The notes under the pieces were generated by a model that was not told the origin of the DNA, made no database searches, and saw nothing but the letters and a program-made list of their open reading frames with translations. A stretch of 39,852 bases of DNA from JAYPEY01 sp964519245. GTDB lineage: Bacteria > Verrucomicrobiota > Verrucomicrobiia > Limisphaerales > JAYPEY01. Positions within the stretch are counted from its first letter, which is position 1. Each line of letters begins with the position of its first letter. Positions 21,894-30,142 of the stretch are shown piece after piece. The position numbers were made by a program, and so were the translations under genes. Location: assembly GCA_964519245.1 (NCBI GenBank), contig CAZFLK010000037.1, forward strand, positions 1-39,852. The letters run 5' to 3'.

Positions 21894-24260
21894 TCAGGCC
21901 GCGTCCTCGCCAATGATCTCCACCTCGGTGCGCAACTCGATGCCGCGCTCCTCGAACGCCCTCCGCTTGACCGCTTCGATCAGTTCCAGAACGTCTCCCG
22001 CTTTGGCTCCACCGGCGTTCACCACGAAATTGCCGTGCACATCGGAAACCATGGCGCCGCCGATCCGGAATCCTTTCAATCCCAACTCATCGACCAGCTT
22101 GCCGGCGGGAATGGCGTCCGGGTTCTTGAACATGCAGCCGGCGCTCGGCGCCGCAGGTTGGGAGCCCCAACGTTTCTGGCTGCAGGCGTCCATCTTCTCC
22201 TGGATGGCGCTGCGCTCGGATCGCACGCAATCGAAGACCGCCCCCAGCGCAATGTGATCCCGGAAGAGCGGGCAGGAACGGTAGCCGAACTCGATGCCAC
22301 TGGCGGGCGCCACATGAACGACGCCGTCGTGGCTCATGTGGCGGACTGAACTCAAGCAATCAAAGGTGGCTCCCCCCATGGCCCCGGCGTTCATGCGGAG
22401 GGCGCCGCCCACGCTCCCGGGAATGCCCTCGAGAAATTCAAGCCCTCCCAGACCGTGCTGTTTGGCGACTTGCGCGACTTTCTTCAATCGCGCGCCCGCG
22501 CCGCAACGCACTTCCGTTCCAACAACGGAAATCTCGCTGAAGGCGGGCTGCTTCAAGCAGATGGCCGCCCCTCGAAAGCCGCCGTCGCGAACCAGGAGGT
22601 TGGAGCCCCGACCAATGATCCGGAACGGCATCTGATGGCGTTCGCAGAACTTCAACGTTTCAGAAAGCGCCTGCTCCGAGTCCGGCTCGACATAGAGGTC
22701 GGCCGGACCGCCCACGCGGAGGGTCGTGCGTTTCGCCATGGGTTCGTCCATCCGGACGACACAGGCGTCGGAGAGCGCGTGCTTCAGTTCGGTCAGGAGC
22801 TCTTCTTTTCTCGCCATCAACTCAGCCTCCAGTTTCTGCGCAAACGTTCGGGCGGCCAAGGTGATGTCACCTGCCCCCAGGAAAAGCGCCACATCCCCCA
22901 CCCGCGCCTCGGCCGCAACCTCGTCCGCCAAGCGCCCGAGATCAGACACGAACCGGGCGGGTTGGCCTGAGGCGGTCACAGCCTCCGCCAGGGTCCTCCC
23001 GTTCACACCCGGGATCTCGGCCTCGCCCGCCGGGTAGACATCCGCGATCCAGACCTTGTCAGCCGCGTGAAAACTGCCGGCGAACCGGGACAGTAGGAAC
23101 CGCGTGCGCGTATATTTGTGGGGCTGAAAGGCAACCAACAACCGCTTGCCTCGAAGACGCGTCAACGCCTCCAGCGTCACTTCGATTTCCTCGGGGTGAT
23201 GTCCGTAATCCTCATACACCCGGATGCCGCCCCCCTGAAATATCTGTTCCTGGCGACGCCCCGCCCCGGTGAACTCCGCAATCGCAGACGCCACATCCAC
23301 GGCATGAAATCCCTCTTCCATCAAGAGGGCGGCGACGGCGGCGGCATTCGAGGCGCTGGCCGCTCCCAACAAGCGGGTCTGAAAACTCCCCACGCAATCG
23401 CCCCGCCGAAAAATCCGGAACCTCGTTCCCGGCGCGCCGCCCCGCGCATCGACCTTTTCATCCGACTCGAGTTCCAGACGATAGGTGGCGGATGGATTGA
23501 ATCCGTAGGAGACCGCATGGGCGCTGCCGGCAAACAGTTTGGACAAGCGGGGATCGTCGGCACAGTAGACCAACCTTCCGGTGACACGGCTTCCAAACCG
23601 TCGAAACGCCTCGCACACCCGCTCAAGATTCTCGAAATACTCTAGGTGTTCCTCGTCGACATTCAGCACGATCGCGTGCCGTGGCTCAAACTCCAGAAGC
23701 GAGCCGTCGCTTTCGTCGGTTTCGGCGACAAAGAAACCGCGGTCGCCGGCTCCGGCGGTGAAACGCGCATGGCGTCCCAGTTGGGGAATGCCGGCCCCGA
23801 CGGCGTAACCGGGGTCGGCGCCCAATCGCTCCAGGGCAAATGCCAGCATGGCCGAGGTCGTGCTCTTTCCATGCATGCCCGTGACGCAGACCCCTGCGCG
23901 GCGTTGCATCAGGGCAGCCAGGGCGCTGGACCGGCGACAAATCGGAACCTGCAGTTGCTCCGCGGCAAGCAGTTCCGGATTGTCGGCGCTGACGGCCGGG
24001 GTGTAGATGGCCAATGCCGGTTTCGTCTCGCGGAATGCAGGCGCCGAATGGCCGACAACAATCGGCACGCCGCGCTCTCTCAACGGCTGCAGAAAGGGAG
24101 ATTCCGCGGAATCGGAACCGCAGACACGATGCCCCAGGTCCACCAACAAGTGCGCCAGGGCGCTCATTCCGCACCCGCCGATGCCAACCAACCAGATCTC
24201 ATCCTGGGGAGAAAGCCCCGACAAAACGTCGCCGGTCTGGGTGGAGTTCATTCGATTCAT
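21894..24260 (-). CDS. murC/murB: Bifunctional MurC-MurB fusion
   Basis: One 788-residue cytoplasmic polypeptide joins two consecutive steps: MurB reduces UDP-GlcNAc-enolpyruvate to UDP-MurNAc and MurC adds L-alanine. MurC occupies about 20-480: WLVGIGGCGMSALA, P-loop VTGMHGKSTT (126-135), AETDESDGS, NVDEEHLEYF, and the C-domain YEDYGHHPEEI with FQPHKYTRT. After a short helical linker MurB spans about 500-788: TTLRVGGPADLYV, FAD site GRGSNLLVRDGG and GIPGSVGGALRMNAGA, Arg661 in FGYRSCP, and Glu779 in RTEVEIIG. It is type II, without the Tyr-loop insertion of E. coli MurB. The proton-donor Ser of the SAGS motif is Cys709 (PSAGCMFKNP). The frame is open throughout, with no stop at the junction. 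The start overlaps murG by four bases (ATGA). Confidence 0.95.
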   Translation of the reverse strand: MNRMNSTQTGDVLSGLSPQDEIWLVGIGGCGMSALAHLLVDLGHRVCGSDSAESPFLQPLRERGVPIVVGHSAPAFRETKPALAIYTPAVSADNPELLAAEQLQVPICRRSSALAALMQRRAGVCVTGMHGKSTTSAMLAFALERLGADPGYAVGAGIPQLGRHARFTAGAGDRGFFVAETDESDGSLLEFEPRHAIVLNVDEEHLEYFENLERVCEAFRRFGSRVTGRLVYCADDPRLSKLFAGSAHAVSYGFNPSATYRLELESDEKVDARGGAPGTRFRIFRRGDCVGSFQTRLLGAASASNAAAVAALLMEEGFHAVDVASAIAEFTGAGRRQEQIFQGGGIRVYEDYGHHPEEIEVTLEALTRLRGKRLLVAFQPHKYTRTRFLLSRFAGSFHAADKVWIADVYPAGEAEIPGVNGRTLAEAVTASGQPARFVSDLGRLADEVAAEARVGDVALFLGAGDITLAARTFAQKLEAELMARKEELLTELKHALSDACVVRMDEPMAKRTTLRVGGPADLYVEPDSEQALSETLKFCERHQMPFRIIGRGSNLLVRDGGFRGAAICLKQPAFSEISVVGTEVRCGAGARLKKVAQVAKQHGLGGLEFLEGIPGSVGGALRMNAGAMGGATFDCLSSVRHMSHDGVVHVAPASGIEFGYRSCPLFRDHIALGAVFDCVRSERSAIQEKMDACSQKRWGSQPAAPSAGCMFKNPDAIPAGKLVDELGLKGFRIGGAMVSDVHGNFVVNAGGAKAGDVLELIEAVKRRAFEERGIELRTEVEIIGEDAA

Positions 24261-25474
24261 CCGGCCGCCCCCTCTCCCCGGTCCGTGATCATCTCAGCGG
24301 TGAATCGTTCCGCCAACGGTCCCTTTTCAGGCTTGTGATCGGCGGGTTGCGCGCTCCCGGCGGCAGCTTCGCGGGTTAGCTTGGCCATCACACGCTCAGC
24401 AATGCGGCGGGCGGCGTCCGGTTCATGCCGTTGCCGGACATTCATCGACAGGGATTGCAGGAGTTGCGGCGCGGTCATCAACTCGCAAATCTCCCTCTCA
24501 AGCGCCTCCGGAAGCGACTCGTTCTGTTCGACCAGCCGCGCGGCCTCGCAGGCGACAAAGGCCGCAGCGTTGTGCGATTGGTGGTCGTCGGCGGCGTGAG
24601 GATAAGGAACCAGAATGGCGGGCGCGCCAACCGCCGCAAGTTCTGCCATGCTGGAGGCTCCCGCGCGCGCCACCACAAGCGTGGCCGCGTTGAGCGCGGC
24701 CGGCATGTCGTCGAGGAAGGCGTGCGTGACGGCGGTCACGCCGGTCTTGGCGTAACGAGCCGCAACCTCCTCCCGGTCCGCAGCGCCCGTGAGATGCAGA
24801 ATCTGCAGATTCTCGATCGCTTCGGTCAACTTTGGGATGGCCGCCAGAACCGCCCGATTGACAGCGCTGGCTCCCTGACTGCCCCCGGTAACGACCAGCG
24901 TCGGTCGCTCCGGATCCAGGCCCAGCGCTTCGCGCGCCCCGGCCCGATCGCGCGAGCGAAAGGCTTCCCGGACAGGCATGCCCACGACGTTCGCGGTCAC
25001 GCGCGGCCAACGCTTCGCGGCTTCCGGAAACCAGACGAACGCCTGATCGATCCATCGCCCCAACCAGCGATTGGCGCGACCGGGGATGGTATTGGATTCG
25101 TGAAGGAACGTTGTCGCCCCCACCTTGCGACCCGCCAGGATTGGCGCGGCGCAGGTGAATCCTCCCATGCCCAACACGGCGGCGGGCCGACGCGCCCGAA
25201 AGCGTCTGAGGATGGCGCGCCGCGAACGCAGCGTCCCCGCCAGAAAGCGCAGTGGATTGCGCCCAAGACCGACCGCAGGAAGGGAAACCACTTCCATGTT
25301 CCGCGCGCCCGCCGCAGCCCGCTTGTCGATGTCCTTCTCGGAGACAATCAACATGACATCGCAGCCACGGGCCGCCAACTCCTCGCCGACCGCGACGCCC
25401 GGAAACAGATGACCGCCCGTGCCGCCACAGGCAATGGCGATCAGCGGTTTCGAATTGGAGCGCTTGTCGGTCAT
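24257..25474 (-). CDS. murG: MurG, lipid II-forming GlcNAc transferase
   Basis: Peripheral membrane GT28 enzyme that adds GlcNAc to lipid I. In 405 residues the N-domain has the glycine loop GGTGGHLFPG (17-26), PAAVLGMGGFTCAAPILAG and HESN (125-128). The C-domain has the UDP-GlcNAc site GGSQGA (197-202), AFLDDMPAALNAATLVVARAG and VPYPHAADDHQ with the family's conserved loop. The C-terminal 35 residues extend beyond the fold and are polar. Both ends overlap neighbours by four bases (ATGA with ftsW upstream, ATGA with murC-murB downstream), which suggests translational coupling of lipid II synthesis genes. Confidence 0.96.
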   Translation of the reverse strand: MTDKRSNSKPLIAIACGGTGGHLFPGVAVGEELAARGCDVMLIVSEKDIDKRAAAGARNMEVVSLPAVGLGRNPLRFLAGTLRSRRAILRRFRARRPAAVLGMGGFTCAAPILAGRKVGATTFLHESNTIPGRANRWLGRWIDQAFVWFPEAAKRWPRVTANVVGMPVREAFRSRDRAGAREALGLDPERPTLVVTGGSQGASAVNRAVLAAIPKLTEAIENLQILHLTGAADREEVAARYAKTGVTAVTHAFLDDMPAALNAATLVVARAGASSMAELAAVGAPAILVPYPHAADDHQSHNAAAFVACEAARLVEQNESLPEALEREICELMTAPQLLQSLSMNVRQRHEPDAARRIAERVMAKLTREAAAGSAQPADHKPEKGPLAERFTAEMITDRGEGAAG

Positions 25475-26598
25475 GCCGTTTCAGGGGCAAAGACATCCTC
25501 ACTGCCGGTCAACCGGCGCTCGGCCGGCGAACAAGACGCCGCCGTTCGAGCGACGGCAAACAGGAGTCCTGCGCAGGTCATCATCGCCAGCAGGTTCGAA
25601 CCTCCGTAACTGATGAAGGGCAGGGAGATTCCCTTGTTGGGCAGACTGCCGGTGACGACGCCGATATTGATGAAGGCCTGCAATCCGAAGAGCAGTGTAA
25701 TTCCGGACGCCAACAGCCTGCCGAAGTCGTCAGGCGCCCCCCGCGCGATATTGGCGCCGCAGACCACGATTGCGGCAAAACCGGCAACCACCGCCAGGGT
25801 GGCGACCAGCCCGAGCTCCTCGCCAATGACCGACAGAATGAAATCGGTGTGGTGCTCCGGAACGAATCCGCGCTTCTGACGTCCATTGCCCAAACCGCGT
25901 CCGGACAGGCCGCCGGATCCCAACGCCAGCTTGGCCTGATAGGTCTGGAAACCGACGGTTTCCTTGTATTCCTCGGGATGCAGAAATGCCATGACCCGCT
26001 CCCGCCGAACCGGGTTCTCCCATAGCATGAAGCTGACCACGGCAATCCCCGCCAGGATGGGCGGCAGAACATGAAGCCAACGGACCCCCGCCAACAACAA
26101 CATGGCGCCTCCCAGGGCGGCCAGGAGAAGCGCCGTCCCCCAATCAGGCTCGAGAAACACCAGGCCCACAAAGACGCCGACCGCGGCCCCGGGAACAGCC
26201 AAGCCGCGCCAGAAGTTGTCCATCCGACGAATGTTGGTCTCTCCATACCACGCCAACAGGACGAGGAGCGCCACCTTGGCGAACTCCGACGGCTGCCCCC
26301 CGAATTTGAACCAGCGTTGCGACCCGTTGATCGTCTTGCCCAACTGGGGCGTGAGAACGAGAATCAACGCCAAGACGGCCGCGGCGGCCAGGATGACGGG
26401 AATGTGATAACGCTTCAGCATCTGGTAGTCCAGGGACGCGCAACCAAGGCAGGCAATCATCCCCAGCGCGCCCCATTTCAATTGGGAGACCAACAAGCCG
26501 GCGCCATCTTGAGCCATGCTGGCGCTGTAGAGCATCACCATGCCCAGCACCAGCAGGCCCCCCACGCAGAAGACCAGGGTGTAGAAGGATCCTCGCAT
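25471..26598 (-). CDS. ftsW: SEDS glycosyltransferase FtsW
   Basis: Polytopic septal peptidoglycan polymerase of 375 residues with about ten membrane segments. SEDS signatures: MVMLYSASMA in the first helix, GSQRWFKFGGQPSEFAK (92-108), LVFLEPDWGTALLL, and the extracellular loop NGRQKRGFVPEHHTDFIL with the presumed catalytic Asp252. It ends with GISLPFISYGGSNLLAMM. The position next to murG and in the dcw cluster favours FtsW over RodA. It begins five bases after the LysM protein gene, without a clear Shine-Dalgarno, so it probably depends on coupling. Its partner transpeptidase FtsI is encoded upstream in the same cluster. Confidence 0.95.
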   Translation of the reverse strand: MRGSFYTLVFCVGGLLVLGMVMLYSASMAQDGAGLLVSQLKWGALGMIACLGCASLDYQMLKRYHIPVILAAAAVLALILVLTPQLGKTINGSQRWFKFGGQPSEFAKVALLVLLAWYGETNIRRMDNFWRGLAVPGAAVGVFVGLVFLEPDWGTALLLAALGGAMLLLAGVRWLHVLPPILAGIAVVSFMLWENPVRRERVMAFLHPEEYKETVGFQTYQAKLALGSGGLSGRGLGNGRQKRGFVPEHHTDFILSVIGEELGLVATLAVVAGFAAIVVCGANIARGAPDDFGRLLASGITLLFGLQAFINIGVVTGSLPNKGISLPFISYGGSNLLAMMTCAGLLFAVARTAASCSPAERRLTGSEDVFAPETA

Positions 26599-26603
26599 CG
26601 TCT

Positions 26604-27497
26604 TCAGGGCGCCGGAATGTTCAGTTTCTGTCCGATGCGGATGCGATCGTTACGCATGCCATTGGCCGACTTGATCCGGTTGACGGTGGTCCGATAGCGA
26701 TTCGCGATCTTGGTCAGGTTGTCGCCGGGTTGGACCGTGTAGACGGCGGCGACTTCCGCCGATCGCGTCGCCACCGGCGCAGCGGGAGCGGCGGCGACCG
26801 CCCGGGGGCCGCCCGGAATGTTCACGACCTGGCCAATCTGCAGGCGGTTCGGATCAATCGAAGGATTGGCCCGCTCGATATCGCGGAACGAAACGCCGAA
26901 CTGCTTCGCGATCCGATAGAAGCTGTCACCGGAACGGATCTTGTAGGCCGTCCCTTCGGACATGGACGGGGGCGCGGTGGATTCAGGCGCCGAGGTCGCG
27001 GCGCGCGAGGTGACGGGAGCGGGAATCACGGAACCCGCGGGCGTGGCCGGCAGTTCCGGGATGGTCGACGTGGGGCTGGCTGCCGGAGCGCTGGTGTCGG
27101 CGCCGGCCGAAGCCGTCGGCGCGGCTGCCGCCGTATTCCTCGCGTTCCGGGGAGCAACAATGGGCGTCGCCGTGGGGGAAGCCGCGGCGGAGGTTCCGAT
27201 TGCGTCGCCGGCGCCCAGGCTGTCAGCGGTCGGCGGCGGATCCTCCGGGCTGTGGAAACCGTCGTCCGGATCGAACTTTGGCTGCATGTCGGGATCGGTC
27301 ATCTGGGAGTAGTTGACCGAATCCTCCCGTTTGCAGCCTTGCATCAGGACAACGACAATGACCGCGACATGAAGCGCCACGATCGTGAAGATCATGGCCA
27401 CGGTTTTCTGCTTGGCGGTGGAAGAGGCGCCCTGGAGCGCCCCTTGGGGCATCAAGGGATTGGGCGTGCTCATGGTGGATGTTCGCTGGTTCTGCAT
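26604..27497 (-). CDS. Membrane-anchored double-LysM protein in the dcw cluster
   Basis: A 297-residue protein not part of the classical dcw set. It has a cytoplasmic tail, one hydrophobic segment at about 33-52 followed by LMQGC (Cys55, a poor lipobox), and an extracytoplasmic Ala/Pro/Thr-rich spacer (about 85-180). Two LysM domains follow: 184-228 (YKIRSGDSFYRIAKQFGV, IGQVVNIPGG) and 252-295 (YTVQPGDNLTKIANRYRT, IGQKLNIPAP). LysM binds GlcNAc-containing glycans such as peptidoglycan; no catalytic domain is present. A second ATG at 27473 is possible. Lying 39 bp after murD and five bases before ftsW, it is probably produced with the divisome and may mark or organise septal wall. That role is inferred only from context. 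Confidence 0.88.
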   Translation of the reverse strand: MQNQRTSTMSTPNPLMPQGALQGASSTAKQKTVAMIFTIVALHVAVIVVVLMQGCKREDSVNYSQMTDPDMQPKFDPDDGFHSPEDPPPTADSLGAGDAIGTSAAASPTATPIVAPRNARNTAAAAPTASAGADTSAPAASPTSTIPELPATPAGSVIPAPVTSRAATSAPESTAPPSMSEGTAYKIRSGDSFYRIAKQFGVSFRDIERANPSIDPNRLQIGQVVNIPGGPRAVAAAPAAPVATRSAEVAAVYTVQPGDNLTKIANRYRTTVNRIKSANGMRNDRIRIGQKLNIPAP

Positions 27498-27536
27498 GGA
27501 CTTGTGGGGTTCGTGGGGGTTCTGCTGAAATGTGGT

Positions 27537-28925
27537 TCAAATCGTCGCAACGGCATCGGGCGCCGCCATCAGCGACAGGGTCATTTGACGGAAAGCGTCG
27601 CCGCGGCGCCTGTAGTTTTCGAACTGGTCAAAACTGGCGCAGCCGGGAGAGAGCAGGACGATGTCGCCGGAAACGGCTGTCTGCGACACTTCGTGGAATG
27701 CCCGGTCAAGCGAATCATGGAGGGCGCAGGGCGCAAACAGGCTCCAGGAGGCCCGCAGTTGCTCCCGCACCTCGCCAATCAGCAAGGCCTTCTTGACGCG
27801 CCGGGCCAGCAACGGCCCCAGGGAGTAGTATTCGAGTCCCTTGTCCGAGCCTCCGGCGATGAGAATCACATTCGGGGCGGCGCTTCCGTTCTGGGTGGCT
27901 TGCAGCGCCTTTTCAAGCGAGTCGGGATTGGTGGACTTGGAATCATTGATGAAACGAACGCCCTCCCATTCACCCAGCAGCTCGTAGCGATGGGCGGCGG
28001 GTGTGAAGCTCTTCAATGTCTGTCGCATTTCCTCCAACGGGATCCTCAGGGCGCGCCCGATAAGGAGGGCCGCCATGATGTTCTCCGTGTTGTGCGGGCC
28101 AACCAGACGACAGTCGGCCATGTCGATCAAAGGACCGGACCAATCGGGAATCCGGCTGATGATCAGACCGCGGTCATGGTAAACATCGGCGCGACGGTTG
28201 GCCGCGCTGAACGTAACCAGCTTGGCGGCGGCGCGGACGCCGAGGGCCTGCAATCGCGCCATCGCCTCGCTCTGGACAATGGCCCAGTCGAAGCTCTGTT
28301 GATTCTCGAGTATCCGCGACTTGGCGAGGGCGTATTGGTCAAGATTTCCATGGCGGTCGAGGTGGTCCGGCGAGATGTTGAGGAGCGCTGCGACCATCGG
28401 ACGAAAGGTTTCAATCCGCTCAAGCTGGAACGAGCTGACTTCGAGGACGACCGTTTCAAGATCGCGACTGCGTGGCGCAACCTCGCAGAGCGGCAGGCCG
28501 ATATTGCCGGCCGCCTCGGATTTCCGCCCCGCGTCCTCGAGCATGCGCTGAACCAGTTCGGTCACCGTGGTCTTGCCGTTGGTTCCAGTGATCGCGACGT
28601 TGCCGCAGACCGTCCTCTGAAATCCGAGCTCCAATTCACCGATGACGCGGGTCCCCCGGGGCAAACCCGCCACCAGCGGCGAGGTCGGGGGCGCTCCGGG
28701 GCTCACGACCGCCAGGGCGAATGCGCGTTCTGGCGGCGTTGAACCCCCCAAGTGAGTTTCCACCCCGAGCCCTTCAAGCTCTGCCGCGGCGCGCCGCACG
28801 GTTCCGTTGTCCGCTTGATCGCACGCGACGACCTTGGCTCCCTCCGCAACGAGGAGCCTGGCCGCGGCGCAGCCGCTGGCGCCGAGGCCGATCACGCAGA
28901 CTGTCTTGCCTTTGAAACTATCCAT
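27537..28925 (-). CDS. murD: UDP-MurNAc-L-alanine--D-glutamate ligase
   Basis: Cytoplasmic Mur ligase adding D-Glu. The 462 residues show the Rossmann start VCVIGLGASGCAAARLL, the P-loop ITGTNGKTTV (112-121), EVSSFQLERI, NISPDHLDRHG (carbamylated-Lys region follows in YALAKSRI), HNTENIMAA and the C-domain INDSKSTNPDS with the catalytic DSKST, then IAGGSDKG and LLSPGCASFDQFENY. Length is typical for MurD (440-450). It starts 11 bp after the mraY stop, and the LysM gene follows 39 bp downstream. Confidence 0.96.
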   Translation of the reverse strand: MDSFKGKTVCVIGLGASGCAAARLLVAEGAKVVACDQADNGTVRRAAAELEGLGVETHLGGSTPPERAFALAVVSPGAPPTSPLVAGLPRGTRVIGELELGFQRTVCGNVAITGTNGKTTVTELVQRMLEDAGRKSEAAGNIGLPLCEVAPRSRDLETVVLEVSSFQLERIETFRPMVAALLNISPDHLDRHGNLDQYALAKSRILENQQSFDWAIVQSEAMARLQALGVRAAAKLVTFSAANRRADVYHDRGLIISRIPDWSGPLIDMADCRLVGPHNTENIMAALLIGRALRIPLEEMRQTLKSFTPAAHRYELLGEWEGVRFINDSKSTNPDSLEKALQATQNGSAAPNVILIAGGSDKGLEYYSLGPLLARRVKKALLIGEVREQLRASWSLFAPCALHDSLDRAFHEVSQTAVSGDIVLLSPGCASFDQFENYRRRGDAFRQMTLSLMAAPDAVATI

Positions 28926-28936
28926 GGGTCAGGAGG

Positions 28937-30082
28937 TCAGCGGATTTTCAAGGTGCTGAGGGCGACAACCGCGAAGAGCACGCCAACAATATAGAACCGG
29001 GTCACCACCTGGGATTCGTACCATCCCTTCTTCTCGAAATGGTGATGAAGGGGCGCCATCAGGAAGATGCGTCGCCCCTCGCCAAAGCGTTTCCGGGTAT
29101 ACTTGAACCATCCGGTCTGCAACATGACGGAGACGGCCTCCGATACAAACACGCCGCCGGCGATGAAGAGCACGAACGGCTGATGGATCAGAACGGCGAT
29201 GATCCCCAGCGCCCCGCCCAACGCCAGCGAACCCGTGTCGCCCATGAACATCTGCGCCGGATGGCAGTTGAACCACAGGAACCCCAGTCCCGCGCCAAGC
29301 ATCGCGCCGCAGAAGACGGTCAGTTCGCCCGCGCCCGCCACATAGGGAATCTGCAGATACTCCGCCCAGTTGACATTCCCGGCCACATAGGTGAGCACCA
29401 GGAACACGACCGAGACCAACAGCGTGCACCCCGTCGCCAATCCGTCCAGCCCATCCGTGAGATTCACCGCATTGGAACTGCCCACGATCGTGAGGACCGC
29501 GAGGAGTATGCCCGTCACCGTGGCCCCGGTGAGAATCGGAAACTTGTAGAACGGCACCATGATGTCCGTGATCAGCGGGCGCGTCGAAACGTTGGACCAC
29601 AGGTAGATTCCAATGAAGAAGGCCAACCCGAACTGAACGACCAGCTTCACCCGCGAGGTCGCCCCCTTGCCGGATTGCTGCGTGATCTTCACGAAATCGT
29701 CGTAGAATCCCAGGGCGGCCAGCCCAACCACCGACAGCAGCGTGAGCAGGACCAGGGTGTTCGGACGCGCCCAGATCAACGCCGAGATGTCGAGCGCCAA
29801 CACAATCAACAAGCCGCCCATCGTGGGCGTGCCCTTCTTGCAAAGCCGATTCTGAAATTCCCCGCTCTCCTCGGCCTTGTCCGCGTAGTTCTGTCCAAAC
29901 TTCAGCTTCTTCAGCCAGAGAATGACCTTGGGGCCAAGCCAAAGGCTCAACATGAACGAGGTCAGGGCGGCGCCGGCCGTGCGGACGGTAATGTAGCGTA
30001 GGACGTTCAACGGCGAGACGACCTCCTCCCAGCCGCCGCCCTTCGCGGCTTCCAATATCAGTTGTGACAGATGGTGGATCAC
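28937..30082 (-). CDS. mraY: Phospho-MurNAc-pentapeptide transferase MraY
   Basis: Integral membrane enzyme forming lipid I from UDP-MurNAc-pentapeptide and undecaprenyl phosphate. The 381 residues contain about ten membrane helices and all signatures: KKGTPTMGGLLI (82-93), Asp128-Asp129 in GFYDDFVK, NLTDGLDGLA (207-216), HPAQMFMGDTGSLALGG with the third catalytic Asp, and LMAPLHHHFEKKGW near the end. The start codon is GTG at 30082, supported by the N-terminal match; it lies 60 bp after the murF stop, the widest gap in the upstream half of the cluster. Confidence 0.96.
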   Translation of the reverse strand: MIHHLSQLILEAAKGGGWEEVVSPLNVLRYITVRTAGAALTSFMLSLWLGPKVILWLKKLKFGQNYADKAEESGEFQNRLCKKGTPTMGGLLIVLALDISALIWARPNTLVLLTLLSVVGLAALGFYDDFVKITQQSGKGATSRVKLVVQFGLAFFIGIYLWSNVSTRPLITDIMVPFYKFPILTGATVTGILLAVLTIVGSSNAVNLTDGLDGLATGCTLLVSVVFLVLTYVAGNVNWAEYLQIPYVAGAGELTVFCGAMLGAGLGFLWFNCHPAQMFMGDTGSLALGGALGIIAVLIHQPFVLFIAGGVFVSEAVSVMLQTGWFKYTRKRFGEGRRIFLMAPLHHHFEKKGWYESQVVTRFYIVGVLFAVVALSTLKIR

Positions 30083-30142
30083 TCAGTTTGACGGTTGTCG
30101 CGCTGTTACAGGGTTCTTGCCGTTCGTCTGGCCGCAGATTCT

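Noticed and set aside
26730..28742. 670-codon plus-strand open frame opposite the LysM gene and murD
   Set aside because: Low-complexity Gly/Arg translation produced by the Ala/Pro-rich minus-strand protein; not a gene.
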